Of a stretch of 64,000 nt of DNA, positions 24,396 through 33,097 are shown one piece after another; the stretch's first letter is position 1, and every line of letters starts with the position of its first letter. The DNA is from Chloroflexota bacterium (GTDB lineage Bacteria; Chloroflexota; JAJPGV01): contig JAJPGV010000008.1 in assembly GCA_021325635.1 (NCBI GenBank), positions 1-64,000 on the forward strand. The letters are read 5' to 3'. The notes under the pieces are model-generated. The model was not told where the DNA came from. It saw nothing but the letters and a program-made list of their open reading frames with translations, and searched no databases. The translations under genes were made by a program, and so were the position numbers.

Positions 24396-25319
24396 CTATC
24401 CTCGGGCGTCGATCCTGGCACGGGCCTCAGCCAGGGGCTGCGGCGCGATAGCCGGGCGATAGTCGTAGTCCGGCGGCAGCAGACCCCACTGCTGTTCGAA
24501 GTCCACGGCTGACTCGAAGGCCTGGTCATCCAGCTCCAGGTCATGCGTGCAGCTCTTGATCAGATCCTGCCGCTCCAGCTCCCATTCGTGGCGCCCGCCA
24601 CCCGGCATCTGCGCGGCAAAGTGCTGGGCCACTTCGTCCACCCTCGACTCGTCGAGCAGCAGGCGATGGCCTCGCAGGCATCCCTCGAGCATGGCTGCTA
24701 CCAGCTCTGGCCGCCGTTCGAGGGTCTCCGCCGTCGCGCTGATCACGTGGAAGGCGTAGCGCGGGTAGAGGTCGCTGATCGTCTCGCGCATGTCCAGGCC
24801 GGCCAGGCGAGCGGCTTCGACGTGGCTGTTCATCATGATGGCCGCCTGTACCTGACCATCGAGCACCGCCTGGATGCGCTTGGAACCGGTGCCGACCTCG
24901 ACGTAGCTCACGTCCTCCTGCCGCAGCCCCAGAATCTCCACGGACATACGCGACAGACGCTCCACCACGGCGCCAAAAATGCCCACGGCCACCGTCTTGC
25001 CTTTGAGCTTCAGCGCGTCGCCGCCCAGTCCCGGATCCAGCGCCAGCCCGGCGCGCAGGCGGTTCTTGGACATGCCGACGATGCGCAGCGGCGCGCCCTG
25101 CGCCTGGGCAATGAACACCTTGCGGCTCAATCCCGACACGAAGTCCACCTCGCCGCTCAGCAGAGCGTCGAGGGCGGCGTGCTCTCCGGGGATGGCCAGC
25201 ACTTCCGCCTGGTCGATGCCCGCCTCGCGAAAGAACCCCTGTCCCAGGGCAACCACCGCTTCCGCTCGCGCTCCCCAAGGGGGCGCATCGGCCGCCCAGC
25301 GCATGTTCGTCCCGGCCAT
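24396..25319 (-). CDS. NMT1/THI5-like (SBP type 2 fold) protein without signal peptide
   Basis: A 307-residue protein with the two-lobed fold of SsuA/NMT1/THI5 proteins: GQGFFREAGIDQAEVLAIPG, LLSGEVDFVSGLS, GKTVAVGIFG, and YVEVGTGSKRIQAVLDGQVQAAIM. There is no hydrophobic N-terminus or lipobox, so it should stay in the cytoplasm. Cytoplasmic relatives include enzymes such as the desulfinase DszB and dihydroxyphthalate decarboxylase, so an enzymatic role is at least as likely as transport. It starts 9 bases after the VOC gene stop, in the same operon. Confidence 0.75.
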   Translation of the reverse strand: MAGTNMRWAADAPPWGARAEAVVALGQGFFREAGIDQAEVLAIPGEHAALDALLSGEVDFVSGLSRKVFIAQAQGAPLRIVGMSKNRLRAGLALDPGLGGDALKLKGKTVAVGIFGAVVERLSRMSVEILGLRQEDVSYVEVGTGSKRIQAVLDGQVQAAIMMNSHVEAARLAGLDMRETISDLYPRYAFHVISATAETLERRPELVAAMLEGCLRGHRLLLDESRVDEVAQHFAAQMPGGGRHEWELERQDLIKSCTHDLELDDQAFESAVDFEQQWGLLPPDYDYRPAIAPQPLAEARARIDARG

Positions 25320-25328
25320 GAGCCGGGA

Positions 25329-25811
25329 TCAGCCCTGACCGGGCAGCAGGTCGCAGATCTCCAGCGTGTTGCCGCTGGGATCGAGGAAGTACAGCGAGCG
25401 GCCCTGGAAGAACTTGACGCTGCGGTGCTCGACCCAACCGGCGCGCCAGTGGCCGGGCCGGTCGGGCGTATCGGGCAAAACCGGACGCTCGAACCAGCGC
25501 TCCAGGTTCTCGACCGCGCGGTCGAAATCCGCCGGGCTGACCACGAAGGCATAGTGCGAGCTGCCCACGAGCTCCTCGCTCGTCTCGAGCGGCGCAGGTC
25601 GCTTGCACAGCAGCACGTTCTGCGGCGGATTGCTGCAGGCCATGCAGATCATGCTGGGACCCAGGTGGTCGCGATAGGTCATGCCCAGCACCTCCGAGTA
25701 GAAGCGCCGGCTCTCGTCCAGGTCGTTGACCGGGATCGACCAGTGCAGGATACCCAGGGCGTGCACCTTTGGCTCGACAGCCGCCTCAGAGGCCGCGGGA
25801 TTGGTCGCCAT
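25329..25811 (-). CDS. VOC-family (glyoxalase/dioxygenase-like) protein
   Basis: A 160-residue protein of the vicinal-oxygen-chelate fold with two beta-alpha-beta-beta-beta units. Metal-site candidates are His in ILHWSIPV, His in SSHYAFVV, and Glu in GNTLEICDL. I set the start at Met 25811 because GGAG lies six bases upstream; the Met at 25823 falls inside an operator-like palindrome and has no ribosome binding site. It is the first gene of a two-gene operon with the SBP-fold protein, which suggests the two act on the same compound. Confidence 0.8.
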   Translation of the reverse strand: MATNPAASEAAVEPKVHALGILHWSIPVNDLDESRRFYSEVLGMTYRDHLGPSMICMACSNPPQNVLLCKRPAPLETSEELVGSSHYAFVVSPADFDRAVENLERWFERPVLPDTPDRPGHWRAGWVEHRSVKFFQGRSLYFLDPSGNTLEICDLLPGQG

Positions 25812-25821
25812 GTCCTTCTCC

Positions 25822-25834
25822 ATTGTCTGACAAT
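25822..25834. promoter_or_regulatory. Putative FCD-GntR operator ATTGTCTGACAAT
   Basis: A 13-base perfect palindrome (with central T) just upstream of the preferred VOC start. A second imperfect copy, TTGGTCAGCATT, lies about 12 bases further upstream. Confidence 0.55.
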
Positions 25835-25870
25835 TTTGCCCGTCGATTGGTCAGCATTGTAGCCCTAGAC

Positions 25871-26467
25871 CTACCACTGATCCTCGAGCTCCTCGTCATC
25901 CTCCTCGTCGAGGGCCAGCAGCGCTGCGCCGATAGCACGGCGGGCAACGAGGACACGGGCCCGCGGCAGATCCAGCGTGCGCGGCTCGGGATTGGCCGCG
26001 CCTCCCTTCATCGTTCCGCGAAGCTCGACAATCCGCGCCTCCAGACCTTCCGCGGCCTTGTAAGCCTCGACCAGCTGATCCACAGCGGTCATGGAGCGAG
26101 CAGCCACGGCCAGCGCCTCCGCCTGCTCGGCGCAGCGCTCGGGGCGATCGTCACGGCCCGCGGCCCCCAGCAGCGAACGGCGCATGGTGCAGCCCTGGAA
26201 GAACGCCTGCTTCTGCTCGACGGTTGCCAAGGCAGCGGCCAGCGGCTCGACGTCCTGCCTGGCCGACCGCGCCGACTCGATGAGAAACGACAGCTGCTCG
26301 ATGGCTTCCGCGCTCGCGGCGAGCCCGCGCAGCACCGCCTGCTCGACGTCCTGGACGGTGCCCGTTCCGCCGCCAACCAGGTCCGTGACGCCTGCCATCA
26401 CGACGTCCGCCAAGCCGCTTACCTCCGCCACCAGCTCTCGAGGCGATCGACGACTCGCGGGCGGCAT
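25871..26467 (-). CDS. Helical protein of unknown function
   Basis: A 198-residue, mostly helical hydrophilic protein, with Ala/Glu/Leu-rich stretches (VLRGLAASAEAIEQLSFLIESARSA) and a very acidic tail DEEDDEELEDQW. It has no signal or membrane segment and no motif I recognise. A Cys-Arg-rich patch, QGCTMRRSLLGAAGR, sits in the middle. It is 114 bases downstream of another uncertain gene on the same strand. Confidence 0.55.
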   Translation of the reverse strand: MPPASRRSPRELVAEVSGLADVVMAGVTDLVGGGTGTVQDVEQAVLRGLAASAEAIEQLSFLIESARSARQDVEPLAAALATVEQKQAFFQGCTMRRSLLGAAGRDDRPERCAEQAEALAVAARSMTAVDQLVEAYKAAEGLEARIVELRGTMKGGAANPEPRTLDLPRARVLVARRAIGAALLALDEEDDEELEDQW

Positions 26468-26581
26468 CAGGCGTCCACGATCCTCTTCGTTGCCGCCGCG
26501 CTGACCATTGCGGCTTCCACCATAGCAGCGGAAGGGGGATGTCGACTTTGCGTTCCCGCGCCAATGGGCGAGCGCCCAGCC

Positions 26582-27007
26582 TCAGCGGTCGAACAGCCGC
26601 TCCAGGGCCAGCCGCTGGGCGGCTCGAGCTCGACCCCGCACAGTCGGGGCTGGACGCTGCAGCCGGCAGGCGACGTCCCGCCCATCGAGGCCTGCCGCTC
26701 GGATGCTCACTACGTCGAATCGGCGCCGAGCGGGACCAGGCGCCGGGGTGGGCTCACTGAGCACCACCCCGCGGCGGCGCAGATGGTTGGTCATATGTGC
26801 CAGAGCGACTGACATCGCCAGCCGTGCTCGCAGCTCGAACGAGGGCTGCGCCGGAGGTTCGAGCTCGCGCCATTCGGCATCGACGACCACTCCATCGACA
26901 CACAGAAGCCGCAGCATGCAAAAGTGCGCCGCAGGTTGTGTTCCAGCCACCTCGCGTGAACGAGCCTCGCCCTCGTGGACGGGCGGAAAAATCGCCGAAC
27001 AGCGCAT
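26582..27007 (-). CDS. Uncertain hypothetical protein
   Basis: An open frame that could encode about 141 residues starting MRCSAIFPPVHEGE. It contains a plausible core, MLRLLCVDGVVVDAEWRELEPP, then FELRARLAMSVALAHMTNHLRRRGVVL, and an Arg-rich tail. I do not recognise it. Overlapping frames on both strands are also long in this GC-rich stretch, so this is the best candidate but only weakly supported. Confidence 0.35.
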   Translation of the reverse strand: MRCSAIFPPVHEGEARSREVAGTQPAAHFCMLRLLCVDGVVVDAEWRELEPPAQPSFELRARLAMSVALAHMTNHLRRRGVVLSEPTPAPGPARRRFDVVSIRAAGLDGRDVACRLQRPAPTVRGRARAAQRLALERLFDR

Positions 27008-27190
27008 GAAACTCTGCCGGCGGCTGCGTGGAACCTGCGGTCCGCCGACCCCGGCCAACTAGGGACTCGCGGCAGTGCGGAGCTCGCTCGGTGGCCATGC
27101 ATGCACGACCTCGACGACTACGCCCCGGACCAGGAGGCTGCCGGGACGAGTGGCTGCACCCATCGGATTTCGATTGCGGACACGGCGCTC

Positions 27191-27553
27191 CTACCTGGCC
27201 GACGCTTGCTCGGGTAACACCCGTGCGGACACAGGGGTGCGCACCGCGCGCTGATCTCCAAATGGGCCGGCCAGCGGCGGCTGGCCGTAGCCGGTGCTTT
27301 CGAAATATGGATTGCCAGGGCCGCCATACGAACCGTAGATCGGCGTTGGAACCGCCACCGGAGACTCGGGTCGCTCTGGCAGGGACCTGCCGACAGCTGT
27401 CACGACAGCGCTGGCCACCAGCAGTGTCAGCGACCCGACGATCCGCCACATCCAACGTCGGACCCCAGCATCGGCCCCAGCAGACAAACCTGCCGGTGCC
27501 GGTCCGTAGACGACCCGCGGAGGCGTGCTCCATCGCCGGCCTTGCAGGTACAT
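27191..27553 (-). CDS. Putative single-pass membrane protein with Pro-rich exterior
   Basis: A possible 120-residue protein. One transmembrane helix (IVGSLTLLVASAVVTAVG at about residues 38-55) is preceded by basic RRWMWR. It is followed by a Pro/Gly/Tyr-rich stretch (VPTPIYGSYGGPGNPYFE). The composition fits the secreted proteins in this genome, which supports the frame. The start is uncertain and no family is recognised. Confidence 0.4.
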   Translation of the reverse strand: MYLQGRRWSTPPRVVYGPAPAGLSAGADAGVRRWMWRIVGSLTLLVASAVVTAVGRSLPERPESPVAVPTPIYGSYGGPGNPYFESTGYGQPPLAGPFGDQRAVRTPVSARVLPEQASAR

Positions 27554-27753
27554 GCCTGACGGACGCGCATTTGCAGTGCCACGCCTCTCTGACCTGCCGA
27601 GCAACGCTTGGAGCGCACGCCCCAGTGGAACACCACCATTTGTCCGAAGAAGACAGAGTTGTCGCACTTGGGCTTCCGCCCTGGGCAGTTCGCCCTGCGC
27701 ACGGCACATGACTTGCTCCGTAAGACAGCGCGATCCGGTGCAGGAGAACAGCG

Positions 27754-28161
27754 GTGAAGCTCAACTATCTGGCTGATTGGATCCTCGTGGTGGAGGACGA
27801 CGACGCGAGCGCGGACGTGCTGCAGGATCTTTTGGCCTGCACCGGTTACGCCACGCAGCGCGCCCGCGACGGAGTGGAGGCAGTGGACACCGTGTTGGCA
27901 GCTAACCGGCCACCGATGCTGGTGCTCCTCGACTTGGGACTGCCCCGCATGGGAGGCGAAGCCGTCGGCTTGCTGCTGCGTCGCTGGTACGGCCGGCACA
28001 TCCCCCTGGTGGTGCTCTCTGGCCTCGCGCCGGAGCGGGCGCAGGCGAGCGCCTGCAGGATGGGCGCTTCCCTCGTCAGCAAGCCATTCTCGCTGGACCA
28101 TCTCGAGACCGCCCTCGCCTCCGCCCTGGACCGCGACACCGCGCCATCCATTTACCAGTAA
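27754..28161 (+). CDS. Stand-alone receiver-domain protein
   Basis: A 135-residue single-domain response regulator (CheY-like). Acidic residues are in VVEDDDAS, phospho-acceptor Asp in LVLLDLGLP, Ser in VVLSGLA, and Lys in VSKPF. It has no output domain, so it acts by protein contact. GTG start with AGGAGA upstream. The c-di-GMP enzyme gene begins 256 bases downstream, and no kinase is adjacent. That gap has only an AT-rich GATATAAACG stretch. Confidence 0.88.
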   Translation: MKLNYLADWILVVEDDDASADVLQDLLACTGYATQRARDGVEAVDTVLAANRPPMLVLLDLGLPRMGGEAVGLLLRRWYGRHIPLVVLSGLAPERAQASACRMGASLVSKPFSLDHLETALASALDRDTAPSIYQ

Positions 28162-28417
28162 GCCTTGGCGCAGCCACAAGCCACCTACCAGCCACTCAGG
28201 TACCGCTGAAGGCACTAAGCGGATCTGGCTAGGCCTCGGGCCCTACCGGTACTAGGCCATTCGATATAAACGAGCCGGCGTCTACAGTGCGTAAGGTCGA
28301 CAGCTACTCAACGTCGACGAACGCCGATCATTCAAGAGGCCGCCGCACTGCGGCAAGCGATCGCCCGCGCACGAAGATCGAGCTTACTGGCAGCACCAGC
28401 TGTCTTTGAGGAAACTG

Positions 28418-30931
28418 ATGGCAGGGTCCCCGCCCTCCGGGCAGGAGGTGCCAACCGCGGCGGCCGCGAACGGCCTCAGCTCTCCCCATCCGATCGTGGG
28501 AGAGGAACACCTGCTCCGCACATACGAGAGCCTGGCCTGTGGGCTGCTGATCAGGCGTCGCGACGGATCGACGTTCATGAACCCCGCGGCCGTCGCCATA
28601 CTCGGCATCGCAGCCGGGCAACCGAGCATGAACCAGGAGGATTCCTGGACCTTCACCGATGAACACGGCCGTCCTCTGCCGGTCGCTGGCTGGCCGGACG
28701 CAGTCGCCCTGAACACCGGGCTGCCGCAGCGCAACGTCGTCATGGGCGTCGCCGCCCCGTGCGGCAAGCGCGTGTGGGTCCAACTGGATGCCGTACCGCT
28801 GTCCGGAACCGACGGCACAACCGATGAGGTCGTCGTCAGTTTCGTCGACATCTCGGCCCAAAAGGACGCGCTGGATGCCCTGCGGCTCAGCGAGGGTCGT
28901 TATCGCGACCTCGTCGAGCACAGCTGGGACATTGTCGCCATTCACGACCTCTCGGGCAGAGTGATCAGCATGAACCGAGCGGGCACCGACATCCTCGGCA
29001 TACAACCTACGGCCGTCACTGGCATGGACATCCGCGACATCGTGGCTCCGGACGTTCGGAACGAGTTCCCGAGCTACCTGGCGAGCGTCATCCGGAATGG
29101 CCACGCCTCAGGCCTGCTGCGTGTTGTGACGGCAAGCGGCGACGAGCGCATCTGGGAGTACAACGACAGCCTGCGCGTCGAAGGGGTACCGGAACCGCTT
29201 GTGCGCGTGATGGCCAGGGACATCACCGATCAGCGCCGGGCGGAGCGCGCCTTGCAGGTCAGCGAGCGCCGTTTCCGCGCGCTGACCGAGCACGCAGCCG
29301 ACGCCATCATGGTGTTGGAGGCCAGCGCGACGGTGACCTACGCCAGTCCCGCCATGCAGCGGCTGGCCCAGCGCACCTCGGACCAGCTCGTTCATGCCAA
29401 CGCCTTTGAGCTCCTGCATGCTGAGGATCGAGCCGAGGCCGCCGCCGGCTTTCAGGAGCTGCTGGGCACGCCCGGCCAAGCGCGCCTTCTGGCCGCGCGC
29501 ATAGTTCGCCCGGACGGATCCTGGCGCTTCATCGAGATGATGCTCACCAACTTGCTGCACGAACCGACAATCCACGGCCTGGTAGCCAACACTCGCGACG
29601 TGACAGAGCGCAAGCAGGCAGAAGCGGCGTTAGCCCACTATGCCCTCCACGATGCGCTCACCAATCTCCCTAACCGCACGCTGCTTCAGGACCGTCTGGA
29701 GCAAGCGCTGCTGGCCGCTGCCCGCGATCACGAGACGCTGGCCCTGGTCATGATCGACCTCGACCGTTTCAAGGACGTCAACGATGGCTTCGGCCACCAC
29801 CTCGGCGACCTCATCCTGCAACAGCTGGGCCAGCGGCTGCAGGCGGCGCTGCGTGGATCCGACACCGTCGCCCGGCTGGGTGGCGACGAGTTCGCCATCG
29901 TCCTACCACGCTGTCGCGGCGCCCAGGATGCCCAGATCGCCGCGAACAAAATCATGCGCTGCTTCGACCAGCCTTTTGAGATCGAGGGACAGTCACTCAA
30001 GATTGACGGCAGCCTGGGCATTGTCCTTGCGCCCGAGCAGGGCGCCGACGTGGAGACGCTGCTTCGTCGCGCGGACATCGCCATGTACGTGGCTAAGCGG
30101 GAGCAGACCGGGTTCGCGCTCTTTTGCAGCGATTTCGAAGATGACGTTGGGTCTCGCGCTTCTCTCGTAAACGACCTGCGCAATGCGCTGATTGAGGGCC
30201 GCCTGTCGGTGGTCTACCAGCCTAAGATCGCCACGGCAACAGGCCGCGTGCTCGGTCTCGAAGCGCTCAGTCGCTGGCACCACCCCGAGCACGGCGTGGT
30301 ATCTCCAGCCCGCTTCGTTCCGCTCGCGGAGCAGAGCGGCCTCATCACGCAGCTCACCGCCTGGCTCGTTGGCGAGGTCTGCCGCCAGCAGCTGAGCTGG
30401 CGCGCGGCGGGACTGAGCTTCCCGGTCGCCATCAACCTCTCGATGCGCAGCCTGGCCAATCCACGGCTGGCGCAGGATCTGGCCGCCGCCGTGGCCTCCC
30501 ACAACCTGTCGCCCGAGGTCCTGGAGCTCGAGCTGACCGAGACCGCGGTCATGGGCGATCCGGCCTGCAAGCGCTATCTGCAGCAGCTGCGCGGCATGGG
30601 CTTTCGTCTGTCGATCGATGACTTCGGCACCGGCTATTCCTCGCTGGCCTATCTGCGCCAGCTGCCGATTGACGAGATCAAGATCGACCAGAGCTTCGTA
30701 CGGGACATGCTTACCGACGACAACGACGCCGTCATCGTGCATTCGATCATTCAGCTCGGACACAACCTGGGCCTCAAGGTGCTGGCCGAAGGCGTCGAGG
30801 ACGCAGACACGCTGAGCCGGCTGACCAAGCTCGACTGCGACGGCATCCAGGGCTACTACACGGGCCGGCCAATGAGCCCTGAGGCGCTCGTCGAGTGGCA
30901 CCGCCGCGGCGGCGCAGGACGGCCCGGGTAG
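28418..30931 (+). CDS. PAS-GGDEF-EAL cyclic di-GMP enzyme
   Basis: An 837-residue soluble protein with three PAS-type sensor modules (about 30-150, 155-270 and 275-400), a GGDEF domain (about 410-570) and an EAL domain (about 580-830). The GGDEF motif is intact (RLGGDEFAIV), with an RGSD inhibitory site five residues before it. EAL is intact: LEALSRW, the ELTE acid, DDFGTGYSS and VLAEGVED. It can in principle both make and degrade c-di-GMP under small-ligand or redox control. I chose the ATG at 28418 with GAGGAAA upstream over a TTG four codons earlier. It may tune exopolysaccharide genes nearby; that is inference. Confidence 0.95.
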   Translation: MAGSPPSGQEVPTAAAANGLSSPHPIVGEEHLLRTYESLACGLLIRRRDGSTFMNPAAVAILGIAAGQPSMNQEDSWTFTDEHGRPLPVAGWPDAVALNTGLPQRNVVMGVAAPCGKRVWVQLDAVPLSGTDGTTDEVVVSFVDISAQKDALDALRLSEGRYRDLVEHSWDIVAIHDLSGRVISMNRAGTDILGIQPTAVTGMDIRDIVAPDVRNEFPSYLASVIRNGHASGLLRVVTASGDERIWEYNDSLRVEGVPEPLVRVMARDITDQRRAERALQVSERRFRALTEHAADAIMVLEASATVTYASPAMQRLAQRTSDQLVHANAFELLHAEDRAEAAAGFQELLGTPGQARLLAARIVRPDGSWRFIEMMLTNLLHEPTIHGLVANTRDVTERKQAEAALAHYALHDALTNLPNRTLLQDRLEQALLAAARDHETLALVMIDLDRFKDVNDGFGHHLGDLILQQLGQRLQAALRGSDTVARLGGDEFAIVLPRCRGAQDAQIAANKIMRCFDQPFEIEGQSLKIDGSLGIVLAPEQGADVETLLRRADIAMYVAKREQTGFALFCSDFEDDVGSRASLVNDLRNALIEGRLSVVYQPKIATATGRVLGLEALSRWHHPEHGVVSPARFVPLAEQSGLITQLTAWLVGEVCRQQLSWRAAGLSFPVAINLSMRSLANPRLAQDLAAAVASHNLSPEVLELELTETAVMGDPACKRYLQQLRGMGFRLSIDDFGTGYSSLAYLRQLPIDEIKIDQSFVRDMLTDDNDAVIVHSIIQLGHNLGLKVLAEGVEDADTLSRLTKLDCDGIQGYYTGRPMSPEALVEWHRRGGAGRPG

Positions 30932-31065
30932 CGGGGCCTACGTGCCGTTGGGCGCCGTGACCTTGCAGCCATCGGGCATGACAACTGCGAACTGGCCGAG
31001 CGGTGCGACGACCTACCACCGCAACATCCCCGCACCACAACCCCAGCGAGGCGGGCGGGACTGCC

Positions 31066-31206
31066 ATGAGGCCTTTGGCAGTCACCCTCCTCCTGGCGGC
31101 CCTCCACTCCAGCTCGCTGATTTGGCCCGCAAACTGCGTCCAGGCAGGCAAGCTACAGCACATGGGGGAGCAAGCCTTGACCCGCACTGGGCGCGATGAG
31201 CGCTGA
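31066..31206 (+). CDS. Possible small exported peptide
   Basis: A 46-codon frame starting MRPLAVTLLLAALHSSSLIW, a signal-like hydrophobic start, that overlaps the next gene start by 11 bases. It would be the only gene in the 264-base gap. No homology is recognised and it may be chance. Confidence 0.2.
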   Translation: MRPLAVTLLLAALHSSSLIWPANCVQAGKLQHMGEQALTRTGRDER

Positions 31207-32047
31207 GCTCGACGTCCTGATTCCAACGTATCGCCGGCCGGCCGCGCTGGCGGTGACCCTGGCCACGCTGCTCGGCCAAAGCTTCAGCGATTTTCGGGTA
31301 ATCGTCTCGAATCAAACGGAAGATCCGGATCCGCCGGCAGGCGAGGTTGAGGCCGTGGTCCGCGTGCTCCGAGCCCACGGACATGAGGTGCAGACGCTGA
31401 GACATCTCCCGCGTCGAGGTCTGGCCGAGCAGCGCCAGTTCCTGCTGGATCGCTCCTCGTCGCCGTACGTGCTGTATCTCGACGATGACCTCATCCTCGA
31501 GCCCTGGGTGCTGGGCCAGATGCTCGGTGCCCTGCGTGAGCTGGCGATTGGGTTCGTCGGCTGCGCCGTCATCGGGCTCAGCTACCTCGACGACGTGCGT
31601 CCGGACCAGCAGCGCATCGAGCTCTGGGAAGGGCCGGTCGAGCCCGAAGAAGTGCGGCCCGACAGTCCGGCGTGGGAGCGCCACAAGCTGCACAACGCCG
31701 CAAACCTGTACCACGTGCAGCGGAAGCTCGGCGTGCAGCCGACAACGCTGCGAGCATACCGCGTGGCGTGGGTCGGCGGCTGTGTGCTGTATGACAGCGC
31801 CAAGCTGCGCGCGGCCGGCAGCTTTCAGTTCTGGCGAGAGCTGCCGCCCGAGCATTCGGGCGAGGACGTGCTGGCGCAGCTGCGAGTTATGAGCCGCTTC
31901 GGCGGCTGCGGCTTGATCCCATCCGGCGTGTACCACCAGGAGCTGCCGACAACCGTGCCCCACCGTGAGTTCGATGCGCCAAGGATGCTGCCCGCAGCGG
32001 CTCAGGGAGCTGGCGCAGCCCTATGCCGTGAGGAGCTCGCGGGCTGA
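31196..32047 (+). CDS. Family 2 glycosyltransferase
   Basis: A 283-residue GT-A enzyme. It begins DVLIPTYRRPAALAVTLATLLGQ, with the nucleotide-metal motif YLDDDLIL at about residues 99-106 and a C-terminal acceptor region (GGCVLYDSAKLRAAG; HSGEDVL). There are no membrane segments, so it transfers single sugars rather than making long polymer. It converges on the GT9 operon and overlaps its last gene by 27 bases. Confidence 0.9.
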   Translation: MSAELDVLIPTYRRPAALAVTLATLLGQSFSDFRVIVSNQTEDPDPPAGEVEAVVRVLRAHGHEVQTLRHLPRRGLAEQRQFLLDRSSSPYVLYLDDDLILEPWVLGQMLGALRELAIGFVGCAVIGLSYLDDVRPDQQRIELWEGPVEPEEVRPDSPAWERHKLHNAANLYHVQRKLGVQPTTLRAYRVAWVGGCVLYDSAKLRAAGSFQFWRELPPEHSGEDVLAQLRVMSRFGGCGLIPSGVYHQELPTTVPHREFDAPRMLPAAAQGAGAALCREELAG

Positions 32048-33097
32048 GCCCAGGACGGCGGCCACGGGCACGGGAGACACGAACGAGGGACGGTGGCCGC
32101 AGTCGCCCTCGAGGCAGTTGCGGCCGCAATCCGAGCAGCTCAGCTGCCAGGAGATCTCGGCCCGGTGGCGGGTGCGGCCGATTGGACCGCCGTTGATCAT
32201 GTTGCCGCACCAGTAGATACCCACCGTGCGTGCGCCGACCGCGGCTGCCAGGTGCAGAGGGCCGGTGTCGTTAGCCACGACGAGCCGGCAGCGCGACAGC
32301 AGACCGCGCAAGGCGGGCAGCGACAGCCGGTCGCACAGGTCAATGGCGGGGCAGCTCATGGCGGCGATGACCTGCTCTACGAGATCGTGCTCGTTGCCCT
32401 GGCCGGTGATGATGATGCGGGCGCCGGCGCCGGCCAGCGCATCCCCCACTGCGGCGAAGCTGGCCGCGGGCCAGCGGCGGCGCGGATCGGACGCGCCCGG
32501 GTGCAGAACCACCAGCGGTCGATCTCGCTCATGCCAGGGCAGCACACCGTCCACGACAGCCCGGTCCTCGTCGGATACCGGTAATGTCGGCTCGCACACC
32601 GCGGGCGTGGCGCCGGCCAGAGCTACGAGCTCGAGATAGCGGGCAACTTCGTGCTGAAAGTACACGTACGGGCAGCAGCGATCCAGTGGCACCGCTTCTG
32701 GCGTCTTGAGGCCGATGCTGAGACGCGGACGAACGCGGCGCATGAAGGGGTTAGAGTAGCGCCCGCCGCCGTGCATCTGGATGCCGAGGTCGAAGCCCTC
32801 GGAGGCCATGCGTTCGAGAAAGTCATCGAGCTCGGCCTGCTCAGCGGAGCTCAAGCCGTCATCCTCCGGCGCGCCGACTCCCGGGCACTTGGGTACGCCT
32901 ATGACACGGTCGACCGGCGCGGAAATACCGGCGAAGAACTCGGCGTGCCAGGACTTTGCCAGCAGGGTGATCTCGGCCTGTGGATAGGCGGCGCGGAGCG
33001 CGCCCAACGCGGGCAGGGCAAACATCAGATCTCCCAGGCCGTTGGCTCGCAGCACGGCGATCTTGGCGACGCCCGGCTGCGGAGGATAGGTGACCAT
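32021..33097 (-). CDS. GT9 heptosyltransferase-like protein (3)
   Basis: A 358-residue GT-B enzyme of the heptosyltransferase family. It begins IAVLRANGLGDLMFALPALGAL and has LVVLHPGASDPRRRWPAASFA and VVANDTGPLHLAAAVG, the donor-binding segments of WaaC/WaaF. A Cys-rich stretch near the C-terminus (SCSDCGRNCLEGDCGH) suggests a metal site. The start ATG overlaps the previous stop in a TGATG junction. It is the last gene of the heptose operon; ADP-heptose is the likely donor given HldE in the operon. Confidence 0.9.
   Translation of the reverse strand: MVTYPPQPGVAKIAVLRANGLGDLMFALPALGALRAAYPQAEITLLAKSWHAEFFAGISAPVDRVIGVPKCPGVGAPEDDGLSSAEQAELDDFLERMASEGFDLGIQMHGGGRYSNPFMRRVRPRLSIGLKTPEAVPLDRCCPYVYFQHEVARYLELVALAGATPAVCEPTLPVSDEDRAVVDGVLPWHERDRPLVVLHPGASDPRRRWPAASFAAVGDALAGAGARIIITGQGNEHDLVEQVIAAMSCPAIDLCDRLSLPALRGLLSRCRLVVANDTGPLHLAAAVGARTVGIYWCGNMINGGPIGRTRHRAEISWQLSCSDCGRNCLEGDCGHRPSFVSPVPVAAVLGSARELLTA

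Noticed and set aside
24543-25862. A 439-residue plus-strand frame
   Set aside because: Antisense to the SBP-fold and VOC genes, which have clear family motifs.
26754-27764. A 336-residue minus-strand frame
   Set aside because: Arg/Ser/Pro-rich sequence with no ordered pattern; it conflicts with the more natural frames at 26582 and 27191.
28162-28417. Possible c-di-GMP riboswitch before the GGDEF-EAL gene
   Set aside because: No GEMM-type conserved bases or paired stems could be found in the 256-base gap.
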